Notes: generated by a model not told the origin, from the letters alone. DNA of 64,000 nucleotides from Liolophura sinensis (GCF_032854445.1 NC_088303.1:12219501-12283500), one strand, 5' to 3'; positions 25,798 to 40,205 are shown, counted from the stretch's first letter. Translations and numbers: made by a program.

Positions 25798-26828
25798 GTA
25801 AAGGAAACTCTAGGCGAGTAACGAGGCCATTTGCCCGGATCTCAGGCTGCGGGTACAATAACTATGGTGGGCCGGGCGGGCGCGGAACGGTTTTCCCAAA
25901 CACAAAATTGAGCTAGAATAACAAACACGGTAAGAACTCCAAACACATCAAAGACAGCCATACGTCGTCATACGACCGCCAAACGAGGTGATCTAAAACG
26001 ATAACCTCGCTGTCAGAACAGCATCTACAGCGACGTCTAGTGGTAAGAAGGACAGGCGGGAAAAGAGGAGAGCGTTGTCTCTGCATGAATACGCATGCGT
26101 GAAGATAAACATAGGAATTAGAATGAATGAATGATTGATTATGGCATATCGCCATATCAGTAATATTTCATCCATATTATGGCGATACATGAAAAAAAAT
26201 ATGACGTGCCTACACCATGGTCCAGTGTTAATCCACACAAAACAAGATTCAATAAACGTTCCTCTACATCCGAATGAGTGGTGTTTTGCCTAGATTTCTC
26301 GACATTTTGCATTTTACATTTTAGTTGTGATTTGCCTGTATAAGTGAGATTTGACAAATATACACAGGCCTGTCTATAGCGACCTACTGCCATAAAATGG
26401 GTATGTTTCAGAGACAATATCAGAAACTAAAGGGTGTCATGCATAAGATAGGTTTAAAAAAAGGCATCTGTTTTTGTGCATGGAAAGATTACAAAAACTG
26501 TATATTAAAAGGGAATTTAGAAACATTCATAACGGTACTTTTTTCTTACTTGTTCTTTTTTTTAAGAAATATAACAAAAGTTTGCAAAAAATATATATAT
26601 ATTTTCAGAGCCCTTGTTGTTTGGTCGTTTACACAATAAGCAGATTTACCGCGACTTACTTCTGTAATATCCGAACAGATTTTGCTATTTGCAATCGCTG
26701 ACTAAGACTGGCTCTCCTTTATTTGGAAATTATGCGTTAAATATGGCTGGTGACATCAATATTAGGCCTACGGTTTACCACTAGATCATGTCTTCGTCTA
26801 CATGGAATAAGAGAAATATCAGATGTGA

Positions 26829-27046
26829 TCCTAATTCCTCAACCTTTTCGCTTACAGAATAGCAACACTCAGTGCAATACATGCACATTTTAAATTTGAT
26901 TTTGGAGACAAAACTACATTGATTGGATTGGCCAATTTCAAAGTTTCATAAAAAGTATAATTTTATCAGTCTACACAGCATAATGTCTTCAGAATATGCT
27001 TAAATGAAAATTTTCCAAATATGCTAAAAGGTTGAAGAATTACAGT
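26829..27046 (-). mobile_element. Small inverted-repeat transposon (MITE family 1)
   Basis: The left end CCTAATTCCTCAACCTTTT pairs with the right end AAAAGGTTGAAGAATTACAG. Its interior is the reverse complement of the element at 15706, so the two are copies in opposite orientation. Confidence 0.65.
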
Positions 27047-27861
27047 TTATGTATATAACTACTATGTGTTGAAAACCTGTGGTCAACCGTAAATGATTAT
27101 AGGACTAGAGTATATGGCTATACTTAACGCCTGTCTTCAGGGCTTATATATATTTACACAAGAAACTCATTCTACCATTTATTATTTAATTGTAAAATGA
27201 TACTGGACCGTGGATTACCGATACTGGAACAAGAACTTTTCAGGGGAGATAACACGGGGGCATTCTGTATGGATATGCCTTTGATTGTTGATATGAAAGT
27301 CGTGAACGTTTTTTCAGTTTGTTGTGTTTGTGTGTGGGTTTGCTTTCACTTTTACATTTATGATAAATACTCATGAAAGCCCGATATAGACATGAATTGT
27401 ATTCAGTAGTCTTTTACTATTATAACTGCAGATAAATTTTATTTAGTTGGTTTCGGTGAAGAAATTTGCATGGATATCTTCTCTTATTGTTAAATAGTTA
27501 TGTAACCGTTTACAATTTCTTTGTACATGGCTATCGAGGTTGTAAGCTATAAGAATTTCTCTACAAATATTTAGTTGTGTTTTAATTTTCAGTTTGTGTG
27601 ACCTGACGTCTATTTCACACCTCATGGAGTACAATACACCAGAGGGGAGAGGAACTAAAAATGTAAACGTTTTGAAAAGGCATCTAGGGAATAGCCACAT
27701 TGGAGTTTCTCGAAGTGTAACGGAAGAAGCTCTTTAAATAGCATTGAGCATATTTCAAGACAAACAAAATCTTTCATGCTTCTGTATTGGTATAAATTTT
27801 GTTTAAGTTGGTTTTATTTTCTCTCTTAGTGACCTGTGCGATAAGCTTAGAGTAAACACAA

Positions 27862-28032
27862 ACTCATCAGCTCAACTGGATCACAGCGTCCACGGTAACA
27901 GTCTGGTCGCCTTCCCGAGAGAAAGGGCTGGCGGGAGATTTTGTTGTTGTTGGCCTACAGTTTCTGCCCCATGCGGTGTCTCTCCACGGGCCATCCTACT
28001 TCAGGATTACAACTGATTTCAACAGCCGATAA
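27862..28032. other. GC-rich coding-like island, strand uncertain
   Basis: The plus strand is open for about 56 codons, including TVTVWSPSREKGLAG and FVVVGLQFLPHAV. The minus strand has an ATG frame of 37 codons starting MARGETPHGAETVGQQQQ. Both are protein-like, and neither has convincing flanking splice sites. It may be an exon or a fragment of an old coding repeat. Confidence 0.2.
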
Positions 28033-28039
28033 TGTCCCG

Positions 28040-31000
28040 AACTAAAGACAGTTTTACTGAACAAAAAGTAGAAAACACCCGGCATTTGACCTTACGGTGG
28101 CGTTCTTCATGTTTTCTTAACCTTGATGCTAAAATTTCTCCTTGTGTTTATATGTGCATGGTTTACCCGAGAAAAAATCTGAGAACAATTACTGACAACT
28201 TGACGGAACATTTTTAGCACATTATTTTGGATAGGATTGAGTAAAAACGTGACGGAGATATCAAATTGGTTGTTCTCATCAAACACATGAGACGTTTAAG
28301 AATCAGGCAAGCTAAATTTTCGAATGGAAATTTTTTCATATAGCTTATTTGATGTTTCTGAGTGACATTTATTGTCAAATTTAACGGTATATTTAAACAT
28401 TTAGACAAAATTACTCGCTGTTGTCCACAAAACTCTATGCATCTCTACTGTATATTGAGTTGATAATACTTTAAATAGCGTTTTTAACTTCTTCCTCAAC
28501 TGAATATTTCCATATGGCTTACGTAAGTAGATAATTACCCATCCAGTTCGCTGCAAATTAGTCTGAAGGCTTGTAAATGAATAAAGCCACACGTATAAGC
28601 AATTTCCGTATGAGCACTACAAGGCAAACATATCAAGCGCTGTTGCATTCACGGGTCTTCGAGGCTCGTCTGATTGCGTAACATCAAAGATATCAGTGTG
28701 TAGTTTCACTGAAATGCGAACGTTTGGTGATGTTTTCCTGTAGTCATTTCACGGTTATGATATAGCAATGAGACGTGAGCGCGACTTGAGCAATAAGACT
28801 GCGACAACTCCCAGACATCGCGTTGGCTCGTGCTGTACGTGCAGTGTGCATGGTACACGGGTGAAAAGCGATTTGAACGTACGGAACTGGATTAACCACA
28901 CTATACGTCCCCATCATCACACACAGAAGGAATAAACGGTTGTACAAAGACGTCCATTAGTTTGAAGAAGCAACCTTATTACATTTGACCAAATAATTTT
29001 ACATTGCTTGAAGACGTTGATTTCAAACATTTACGTTTTCAAAAATTATCCCACGAAGACATTAAGGGTATGAGAGACTTAAGGTAAATAAATATAAATA
29101 TAACCCACATATTCTATTAATTCAACAGAAAGATTCTATTAGACTAACAGGATATTATGTTGAATATGACAGTATGTTATATTATAATATCAGATTACTT
29201 TCTAGCACCACTCAGAGAACAGATTTTCTGTTAAAATTAACAGTTTAACTTTTTGAGTGTTGTATGCTTACAACGTTTTCTTATACGCAATTGAAAAACA
29301 AATGTTGTTGAGGCCGTAATTCACCGGTTACGTGTGACCATTCTGTTGTCGCAGCTTCGGGTTTACTTTCTGTCTGTAGTCATTTATACTGTAGTCTTTT
29401 ATACTGTAGCCTTTTATACTGAAGACAATTTGTTAGGTGGAAGAGTTTGAAATTATTTACATGTGGGCTTATTCCTTGCTTTAACATTATGACATTGTGG
29501 TGTTAGGATATGGGATGTGGAATCTTGGGATATCATTCTGGCTACAATCCCTGCACCTGACAGCACCGGATGTACACTTTACTGTGTTACACCACAGGTT
29601 GTTCGCGTCACGACATCTGGACTTATTAAAAAACAGGATCTGAAGCAGCCCAGGTGCACTAACAAGTCAGTATACCATCTGAGAAGTTCGTTGTTTTATT
29701 TATTTAAATATGTTATGAAAACAGCGACACAGGAATCTTAAGTGGTGCGAACACAAGCGAGAGGGTAAACGTACATATAATTAATTCCGAAAATTTCACT
29801 TTTTCCATGAAGATAAATATATTGTTCTATCTGAAAGTTTGCCCCTTTTTAAGTCTTACTGTACTTTTCTGTATCGCTCGAAAAAAAGCCTTTTCATACT
29901 GAACATAAAACACACGTTGTTATTTATGTCTATCAAGGGTAAAGCAAAAGAAAACAGTAGTGACAACAATCTTTATTTCGAAACTGCACATGCCCCAAAC
30001 AATCCCACGTAGAGGCATGTCGCAAGCGAAACAATGTTAGATCTTGACAGATGAGCTAGACAAAAGAACCTACGATTTCACGGTGTGTTGACACGCAGAT
30101 AGAGTACAAAACGGCACCTAAGTTTTCATGATATGTTTGACACGTAGACAGAGTTCACACTACACCTACGTCGTCATGATGTGCTTGAACGGAGACACAC
30201 CGCAAAGTCGCACCGATGTTTTCATGATGTGGTTGACACTTATAGGTATGCAGCACAACGAGTTCAATATTAACACTACATAGGACCTTAGTCTCGCAAA
30301 CCTCTCTCGCGCCGCCTAAAGCCCAATGTGCCAGAGTCAAGATGTCCGCAATACAAAAACAACACAGGGCTGACAAGGATCCACAGACTGTTGTTGACTG
30401 GTGTGTTTTGAAAAGTGATTCGATGTGACATTATTGATTTTGTGATCACGTGAACTTTGGACCAATGCCTGCTTTGAGCGTAAACAATAAATCCTGCACG
30501 AAAAGCATCTTTCCCCTTCAGGAAATTAGCGAGTCGGTTTTTTTTACCGCTTTGGTACTTTCAAACAACCTTTGGAATTTGTACCAAAGAATACGTGTTA
30601 CCGGTTACTGACGGATCTTTTTCACTTACTTCTAACTCACAGTATTGCGCGCTGTTTGGACGGAATACACGTGGTTTTAAAAACGAACGCAAGATTGCGT
30701 GCGCCCAGAAAACGTCATCCACCGCACATTGTCAAGAAATTGCTTCACGAACAGCGAGATTCGTTCTTATACAAGGTAATCTCCCGGAACTGTACCGTGG
30801 TAGTGGGAAATGCTATACGAGGGCTGCCGTCAATGAAGGGAGTTGAGGTCAGCTTAATACAGTGGCCGCACCCCAGGAACCGAATCACACCCGTGTTTGA
30901 TAACAAACCCTCGCTGTGATTTCTCAATGTTTATCAACATTTCCGATACCACCCAAATCTCAAAGCTACAGACTCACCAGGAAGAAAAGCTTAAGATGTT

Positions 31001-31100
31001 TCATAGACGAGGAGGTTTCCTATCAAATCTCAGTCCATATTACTTGAATGTAAAACAGAGGCCAGCCAGTACTTAACTGTGTCAAGGCTATTGTAATTTG
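28040..31100. other. No firm gene
   Basis: Contains the degenerate repeat at 30075 and a GC-richer patch at 30570-30920 that is open in several frames without a clear strand. Confidence 0.5.
30075..30262 (+). repeat. Degenerate tandem repeat of about 55-60 bp
   Basis: TTTTCATGATATGTTTGACA, GTCGTCATGATGTGCTTGAA and GTTTTCATGATGTGGTTGAC recur at near-regular spacing, each followed by an imperfect copy of a GACAGAGTTCACAC-like stretch. Confidence 0.5.
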
Positions 31101-31108
31101 GAAAACAA

Positions 31109-31771
<663 letters not shown>

Positions 31772-31929
31772 TGTATGGTGATATAGAAAGCCTATTCTCT
31801 GTACTCCGACAAGAAAACTTTTCAAACTATATGGTATGCTTTACTGTCAGACATCATATTGCCAGAGGTGTATAATACATGGTTTTGTTATTATTTTGTA
31901 ATGTTCTGGTCAGGGTGGGTCTCTTAATA

Positions 31930-34900
31930 TTTAAATAATAATAATTAATAATAATTAAACGTTTCCCACTGTATCTTTCAGTCAAAATTGTTCGAAAAGT
32001 TTATCACTGCTTATTGATAGTAGTTATTTTGCTGTCTGCTGTTAACATCTGGTAACAGAGAACTGTCACGTGACTGCAATCACTCTGCGTCTGTAACCGC
32101 ACGTGCGAGTCAGCTGCCTCTGAAGACAAATGGAACAACTTACACGCGTACCTACTCAGTGATATTTTTATACAATAAATTAAGTGTGGAAATGAGGGGA
32201 GAGAGTTGAGCAAATTTGTTTAGGGTTTGTTAGAGGGATAACACCATGGTAGTTTTAGGTCTACGATTTCGGAGTTGGTTCTTTTTGTCTGACTTGGCAA
32301 CTGTGTTTTCGTCCGTTGAGTTTACTCTGTTTGACATATCCCGGCAGAACGTCCAGACTTGGATTTCTTTGAACTCAGATCTCGTCCAGGACCCCCTGCG
32401 TCTCCACCCCATTCGCAATTTTTTCGCCTTCAAACTTTCCGTATAAACGTGGCGTAGGGGTAAAATGGAGTGATCTTTGTCTATTATCCCAGTCAGACAA
32501 AAATGCCGCTGGAAACAGTACCCGTCAAGTCCATGCATTCTGAAGACGCCTTACATTTGTTGGTGTCTATTTGGCACCATCAGATTTCCTTCCAAATAGA
32601 ACCTTGCCTCCTCAATTCCATCAAATGTCCATACAATTACAATCTCCGGTTATCTTTTCCTTCAATTGTCACCCCTTCTTGTCACAGTTATTTATTTCTC
32701 AGTTGTATCACACCTCTAGCCCTCTACTCGAAGCACTAGAGGTTTGGTCGAAACAGAAACGAGTTTGAAAACGCATATAAATGACATAATAGCTAACCTA
32801 GATGTAAGTCCGCCATGCGTTATTATCAGGATGTAAGAAGTTTCACTTTACTTCTGAAATGATACATTTCCCAGATGTTATATCAACAGAGGATGTTCAA
32901 CTCTTGAGATATCTTTATTAAACCCCTGCATGTATTAACCCTTATTAAATCAAACTGTACACGGTTAAAACTTGCTCACAATGTAGTCCTATATGTTCAG
33001 ACAGTGCGCAAAAAAAAAAAATCAAACCGTTTAGTAGCCTGACGTGTGAAGCCTGAGTCCATCTCTCAACGAATTGCCAGCTTTAGAATGGAGTCCCCAC
33101 ATTAGACAGGTTTATTTGTGTTTGCGCTAGACACAGCGGTCTGATGTTGTCTCGGGAGTCGGGACCTGTTAACTAGCGAAGACTACCTTCTGTTGTTTAT
33201 ACACGTCCCTGTCCAAACTGCTTACGATGAGAATACGGACACACTGTGAACGGAAAGCTCACAGTATAGTCTTGTAACAGAAGCCTGAAGTCTTGCGGAT
33301 GAGGTCTGTCTTCTGCTGCAATGAGGTTGGGCGGTCATAAATGAATTACGGTGTTGTATGCCTTCATATTTTATTGTATATTATATGTACAATGAATATC
33401 GTGGTTCTCTGAAAATTTTTATAGTTTCACACGTTTCCAGTGAGGAATCTGAGCTGATAAATACACGAATGTATGTTTTTTTACCACCATCACCACTTTT
33501 CGTAGCGATTATTGATGGGAACGAAAAGCGATATATAAGGCGAATAAGTAAAAATATTCCGATGTGGAGGACAAGACAACATAATCAGTTTTCTACATCG
33601 TTGTAATCCAAGTGCACTTAAGAACTTTCGTTCTCAGTGGGGATATATATAGGCTTAACCAAATAATAATGTATATTTGTTGTTCTTTTGTTGAACGGTC
33701 ACTGCATGTATACGCTCTATCTGTATATAATTGCAGTGATCTCCATAATAGATACATGTTAGACGTGTTGTGAAAGAACGGACTTAGTGCTAATCATGTA
33801 ATGCCAATTAAATACGAATATGGAGAGCTAACCGAAAACTACTTTCGTCTGCACCACATCTCAGTGACCTGTTTCTTGTAGAATTAGCTACATACATGTA
33901 TATGACCGAGGTTAAATTTCTCTGGCTGCCTCTCAGCTGCTGGTTGGCTTAGACGCCGTCATTGGCGACAGACGTAAGATTACATTAGTTCTATTAACTG
34001 TGACAAGTACGATTAGTCGGCTCTATGTTACCACTCCAAGTGAATTTCTGGATTCCGACTTAATCTCACAATTAGAACAAAGTCGAACGCGTTACTATGA
34101 GAAATGCGGCTCGCCAGAATTCCCATGATTCCAGTGTCGGTCACCATGGTGGCACGCGCGCAATTGTAAATGGCGGCTCCCAAGCAAACATCCATATGCC
34201 GTTTGAGGCACAAGCCCCATAGATGTAGATTTGATGTTTTAGGGGCAGTGGTCAGAATTGGTTCCATATTTCAATTTTATGACGTAAAGTACTGTATAAT
34301 GAAAACGTAATCAAGAGTGCTTTACAATATAATCCTACACTCAATAACTTATTATTTATACGTATACTCTGTACTCACATTTTGTTTTCGCCACTTAATT
34401 TGCGTAAATTATATTTACATCAACGCAAAAGCCTTAGAAGAGCAGTAGCAATTAAATTTCACAATATTTTTCTCTTACAAAAATAAGTTTGTAACTCCCG
34501 TGTAAATCATGTTGCTTTATGGGGTTCCTTGACAAGACATACAATGTCTTATACGAGAAAAAAAAGTTACGAAGAATTGTTTTGACGAAAGGCCCTGGTG
34601 GTCTGTACGGTTTTTAAACGTTAAAATTAGAAGAAAATTCCGACTTTCATTTTGCCTTAGATTTTAGTAAACTTTGAGTGTTAAAAATTACATGAAATAT
34701 TCTTTCAAAAATGTGTCCTTCTGACGTGTTTCCAATGTGTTTAATACACAATGTTAACTAAATTACTGTCTTCATCTGGCCATTGGTGAAGGACAAACGT
34801 CCTGGTCGTAGATTAGCTATGTCAGGGTAATATAGGCCTACACATGGCGAAATCTTAGCGTTTTTCTTTTTGCTCTGTCATATGGGGTATCCGACAAGCG
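31930..34900. other. No firm gene
   Basis: A plus-strand stretch at 33937-34125 is open. It follows a good acceptor-like tract (CTGGCTGCCTCTCAG) and includes TPSEFLDSDLISQLEQSRTR, but it has no start codon or family match. Confidence 0.4.
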
Positions 34901-34910
34901 TACAGAATTT

Positions 34911-34985
34911 GTTATTTATCCATTTATTTGATTGGACTGAATTTTAAATCATATATCAGAATGTTTCACTTATACGTCACCTGCG
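34911..34985 (-). mobile_element. SINE family A, diverged tail
   Basis: TTATCCATTTATTTGATTGG and CAGAATGTTTCACTTATACG are the only recognisable parts. Confidence 0.5.
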
Positions 34986-35229
34986 GAAGAACACAATCAC
35001 AACTCGGCCATGCATCAAGGGATGTTTGGTAAAAAAAAAACATATGTGATGACGTATAATCACAGAGCCTACTTTATATGGTTTACATATATTCCCAGTT
35101 TTGTCTGTGTTACAACAAGATCTGAAATACTGCTAATTAGGGCGGTAGTAGTAGCCTATCCTATATACAAATGGGGTTCAATTGAAGAGGCAAAACACCT
35201 CTGGTACGTTACATATTTTAATATATGAA

Positions 35230-35540
35230 AATCATTATGTTCATTAAAGGTCGATGTTTGTTAATGCTGAAAAACCCCATTCTTTTAAAATTGTCTTCAA
35301 TGCGCTGATGCTATTTGAGATAGAAGTTACAGTCGATGTATAAACTAAATTTATTCAGTCAGTTAAGTGTTTTAAAATGTTATGTGAGGGCAGTCAAGTT
35401 TATGGGCGAGGAGAAATGGTCTTACGCGTTAAAGTCAATATATACACATAGTAAGCGCCGTTCTATAGAAAGAATGTGATTTAGTTGTTCATCTCAAAAA
35501 TGAATGCTAGTCAAAGTATTTCAAGTATTCACTCAAAGTA
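35230..35540. other. No gene seen
   Basis: AT-rich DNA leading into the CACGTG minisatellite. Confidence 0.6.
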
Positions 35541-35543
35541 TTT

Positions 35544-36050
35544 CACGTGGGATAATCCCACGTGTTGACTGTATTGGCCACTACGGGATAATCCACGTGT
35601 TGACTGTATTTCACTACGGGATAATCCCACGTGTTGACTGTATTTTCACTACGGGATGATCCCACGTGTTGACTGTATTGCACTACGGGATATCCCACGT
35701 GTTAACTGTATTGCACTACGGGATAATCCCACGTGTTGACTGTATTTCACTACGGGATGATCCCACGTGTTGACTGTATTTCACTACGGGATGATCCCAC
35801 GTGTTGACTGTATTGCACTACGGGATAATCTCACGTGTTGACTGTATTGCACTACGGGATGATCCACGTGTTGACTGTATTGCACTACGGATGATCCCAC
35901 GTGTTGACTGTATTGCACTACGGGATAATCCCACGTGTTGACTGTATTTCACTACGGGATGATCCCACGTGTTGACTGTATTGTACTATGGGATAATCCC
36001 ACGTGTTGACTGTATTTCACTACGGGATAATCCCACGTGTTGACTGTATT
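35544..36050 (+). repeat. 36-bp minisatellite with CACGTG in each unit
   Basis: About fifteen units of the form CACGTGTTGACTGTATT followed by GCACTACGGGATAATCC. Units differ by single-base changes and one-base deletions. Each carries the E-box CACGTG. The first unit opens with a perfect 21-bp palindrome (35544-35564). Confidence 0.95.
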
Positions 36051-36464
36051 GGAACACACAACACTGTATAGAGCGTTCATAATAATACAAATAACTGTTA
36101 GAGCGTAGGTGTAAAGCTCTAGCGCTGTTGGGAAAAAGGAGAAGTCCGGGTCGAGAGTTTCATATTCAAGCATTATATGGTTGAGACGGTTTTCCCTTAA
36201 TTTTAGACTGGTCTGAAAAATGATGCTTTGATGTCAATCAGTTTTTGACTTTAAACTACGATACTATGCCAGTGCAGCAGCGTTTTATTATTTTATCAAC
36301 ATATATAGTCACAAACAAAGTATCTAAGTAGAAATGTTTAATTAAATGCGCACTTTTAATTCCGTGAATTACTTATTTGTTTGTCCATACATGAAGGAAA
36401 TTATTAGCAGTTTTTGTGGGGGGAAATACAAAACATACATTATACAAATGTGCATGTGTTCCGC

Positions 36465-36705
36465 CACACGATGAGTTCTTCAGCCCCACCATGAGTTATT
36501 CAGCCCCACCATGAGTTATTCAGCCCCACGATGAACTCCTCAGCCTCACGTTGATTTCTTCAGCCCCACCATGAGTTCTTTATCCCACCATGAGCTCATC
36601 AGCCAAACTATAAATTCTCCAGTCTCACGATGAATTATTTAGCCCCACGATGAGGTCCCCAGCCCCATGAATTATTTAGCCCCACGATGAGTTCTTCAGC
36701 TGGAG
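36465..36705 (+). repeat. About 20-bp minisatellite
   Basis: About eleven units of the form CAGCCCCACCATGAGTTATT with variable length. Confidence 0.85.
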
Positions 36706-36919
36706 GACAAATCCATGTCATTGGTTCGATCTTTAATCGCAGCATGGTATCCACATAACGATAGCTGAGGTTATTATGTGTTTGAAATAATCTCAAGCCT
36801 TTTTAGTCGAGGAGAACATCGATGATCTGAGTTAGGTGTTGTGGCTGGTGTATCTGATGTAGCTGATGTAGTTACACTACGACTGGTTGTTCCCTAACAG
36901 GCTGGGGGGGGGGGGGGGG

Positions 36920-37375
36920 GGCGTATTGCCGAGGGAACAGACAGACCAACGGAAGTCACTTTATCCAGCCCAAGAAACCATTATCCCAAATCTATGGCGT
37001 CTACAATAACATCGCTGGTGGGCTCTTAACAATCAGGAGTGTTTAATAAACACAAAAAACCCGAAAAACAACAAACAGTAGGAGAATACAAAACAGTATA
37101 CGGTGGACGGGACGTGTCCGGGCTGTGGTGTGAGTGGCACCCCCTCAGTCCTTGTGGCGGGAGGGAAACTTCGTGGGCTCACGTTACGGGGACTGGTGGA
37201 GATGGCCCGGGGGGAGGGAAATGTGGCTGACGTGCCTGGACCTGAACAGTCGGCACGGTACACGGTACAGGGCACACGCTTCAGTATTTTCCACCAATCA
37301 AAAAGTTACACAGTTCAGTTACCAAATGCACGTCTCCAAGAAACGACAAACAAGGTATGCTAATTTTCTTTGACA
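36920..37375. other. GC-rich segment, coding status unclear
   Basis: Several frames on both strands are open between 37030 and 37360, including the plus-strand stretch GLVEMARGEGNVADVPGPEQ and a Pro/Ser-rich minus frame. Low stop density from high G+C explains this equally well. Confidence 0.35.
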
Positions 37376-37486
37376 CAAGGTCAGAAATAAGTAGATATTT
37401 GGCCAAACATGTATTCATTGGGAAGCACAGCTGAATGTTGCACTTACTGCGGAACATCACTATCATTACACTTATAGTGCCAGGGG

Positions 37487-37652
37487 TCCACAGCCTGCAT
37501 GGGGGTTCATAGCCCGCGTGGGGTTCACAGCTTGCGTGGGGGTTCACAGCCTGCGTGGGGGTTCACAGCCCGTGTGGGGGGGGGGGGGGGGCACGGCCTG
37601 CATGAGGGTCCACAGCCTGCATGGGGGTCCACAGCCTGCATGGGGGGTCCAG
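37487..37652 (+). repeat. 19-bp G-rich minisatellite
   Basis: About eight units of the form CACAGCCTGCGTGGGGGTT, interrupted by a G run near 37577-37591. Confidence 0.9.
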
Positions 37653-37739
37653 ACTTTCTGGGAAGTTTTTATTCTGATAGGGATTCAGTCATTAAAAAAT
37701 TTAATTAATGTTCGTTATTTGTTCCCAATAAACGTTTAA

Positions 37740-38910
37740 GTACTGCCAAGTGAGGCATAGCTAAGCCTCCACATTGACCATGCACATAAAATCATACCTA
37801 CATCAGGCTGAAGGAAGGCAGAGGGTGCCCTTCATTGTCGTTTGATTTGACAATGAACAAAATCGTGTAACGTACAACTGCTACTCTGGTCACAATTGAT
37901 CTACAAAAATAATATCTGGCTGCATACGAGAAAGCCAGAGAGGCATTTGAAACTAAAGACAGACATCTACATAACATTCATCCAATCAGCAGAGATGACT
38001 GAAGCTAAATGTAAACCGACTTACTCTTATCATTATTGTAAATCTATTCCAGCGCAATATTGTATACGAAACTATTTAAAATCCATTTTATTTACGTTTT
38101 AACTGATGTAGAAGTGAATAATTAAGAGCTTGTTTTAAACGCCTGCCCTAAATACATGTATAACAGGAGTTTATGGGGTACAGTAAACAATGTAATGTTA
38201 TTCTATATTCTTTTTGGTTTGAAAGGTTTATATACTTAAGGAAAGGCTGTCCAGTCATCATCGTCTGTGAGATTGTTTTTAGATAACCATGTGTGTTTTA
38301 CGGATCACGTGACTCAGAGCGCCCCTAGCGGCGACAGGATGCCAGCTTCAATCCATCCATCGACGAAGCTCGGTGTGCGCAATGGGCTCTCCACGGAGCG
38401 GTTGTTTCCGATAAGTTAGAGTCCCCGCGGACAGGAGAGTATCGTATATACGTTATGTCAGATAGCTTAGTAAACACAGTAATGGAACGCTTAAGTACTA
38501 AAACAACAAACAAAAGACAATAAAAACAAATGTAACACCGCCAGCACATGGTAGCGGGCGGCCAGCATTTTTTTACCCAACAACGTTAACTAATATGATG
38601 TCAGAGAGGCTGTTCAGAAGAAAACAAGCAGTAAAGTTTGCAATATACAAACACCCAGTCTACAAACCCTGTCCGCAAAGCGTCAGTTGAGAGGTTAAAG
38701 ATTATAGTCTTTCACAGAATAAGATGCATGGTCAGAGCTGACCACCTGCATCTAGAATGCAAAACGAGGATGACCTCTGTCCTTGGTGACCCAGTATACA
38801 CACGGGCTTTCGCTTTCATCCGGAAGCAAATTAACATTGTAGTCAAATGGAGCAGAAAACGGACCAGGAAATGTTGATGGTTAATTAAGGTGTCGGTGTT
38901 GAGAGAGTCA
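37740..38910. other. No firm gene
   Basis: A GC-rich patch at 38290-38430 has an E-box context (ATCACGTGAC) and could be a promoter or first exon, but no frame is convincing. Confidence 0.4.
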
Positions 38911-38913
38911 TAT

Positions 38914-38915
38914 AT

Positions 38916-38980
<65 letters not shown>
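38914..38980. repeat. (TA)n microsatellite
   Basis: An almost uninterrupted TA repeat bordering the right copy of the long inverted repeat. Confidence 0.95.
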
Positions 38981-38986
<6 letters not shown>

Positions 38987-39393
38987 ACTCGGAGCGCAAT
39001 TCAGAGCAGTGTCATACCGCCTGAACGGGCTTTGTAACGGCAGAACTACGTAGAGATAATTATTTACAAATTTGAAAAAGCAAAAGTAAAAGCGAATATA
39101 TTCTTGTGAAACCGGCTTAAGAGGGCCAGGAAACCCATCTGTACATCACTTTTCCTTTCAGTTCTGATAAATCAGTGGGGTTATTGGGTTTATCACTTCA
39201 GATAACTGTATAAACTGTTATACATGTTATTCTCAAACAGAGACAGAGACACCTCTTGGACAGAAAGAAAATAATATAACAGAAAGATAATATTTAATAT
39301 TTCTCTGTGTTATTCACATGCCGGTGTAGTTTATTATTTAGAGACAGCCTATTTAACTAAAATCGCGTGTTTGTGATGGATTGTAGTATATTA

Positions 39394-39397
<4 letters not shown>
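38981..39397 (-). repeat. Long inverted repeat, right copy
   Basis: Reverse complement of 31109-31644 without the inner 130 bases. It is flanked on both sides by (TA)n tracts (38914-38980 and 39398-39472). Confidence 0.85.

Positions 39398-39472
<75 letters not shown>
39398..39472. repeat. (TA)n microsatellite
   Basis: An uninterrupted TA repeat on the other side of the right copy of the long inverted repeat. Confidence 0.95.
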
Positions 39473-39476
<4 letters not shown>

Positions 39477-40129
39477 AATATATTGTTGACTATAATGTTA
39501 ATTTCCTTCAATAAACGTTGCTAGGCTTAGCATGGAATGAGACCACAGGAGGATCCCGACAATGAAATGATGGGGGCTGAGATGGGTTACTCTTAAGTCT
39601 TAGCAAATCTACGAATGCTGAGCGAAAGACCAGCGATATTTGCATCACATCCAAATTATGACCTCCATCACCGAAGACATGATAGTCCATGGGCGCATGA
39701 AGAAGCAACAATCTATACTGGATCGATTTTTTGTCAAGTAATAATGCGTATGTACTAAAGTAAAGTACAGATCAGATTCTTTCCATAGTTGCTATGCATC
39801 GCTGTGCTCTTTAACAAGTTTAATTGAACTTATATGTGTGTACAATACACATGTTGTTGTTGTATGCTGCTTGCCCATGTTTAGTACACAAACATCTTGT
39901 CTAAATCGACATTTCTGTTTGGCCCCGATCTCGATTACGGTCGGTTTACAGAGAGCCGTATGACAATTGACAATTGTGATTTTCTGTTCATGCTTTGTTT
40001 TCATTTATATGCTAAAAAATGTTGCTAGCCACACATTGTGAGAGAATGTCAGGGACAGATGTCCCTTGAGAAATACTCTAAAGCTTTACCTAACCTCACG
40101 CCGGTAGTTGAGCGTGTAATGGATTGGGT

Positions 40130-40205
40130 GAGTGAGTGCTTGTGGTTTAACCTCGTACTTAACAATTTTTCAGTCATATGACGACGATATTGGATTGGGC
40201 TTCAG
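40130..40205 (-). mobile_element. SINE family B, tail fragment
   Basis: GTGAGTGAGTGCTTGTGG and CAGTCATATGACGACGATAT match the left end of the copy at 42470. The rest is absent. Confidence 0.65.

Noticed and set aside
32230-32538. 102-codon minus-strand frame, Lys/Arg-rich
   Set aside because: The opposite strand is equally open and no splice, promoter or family evidence supports it.
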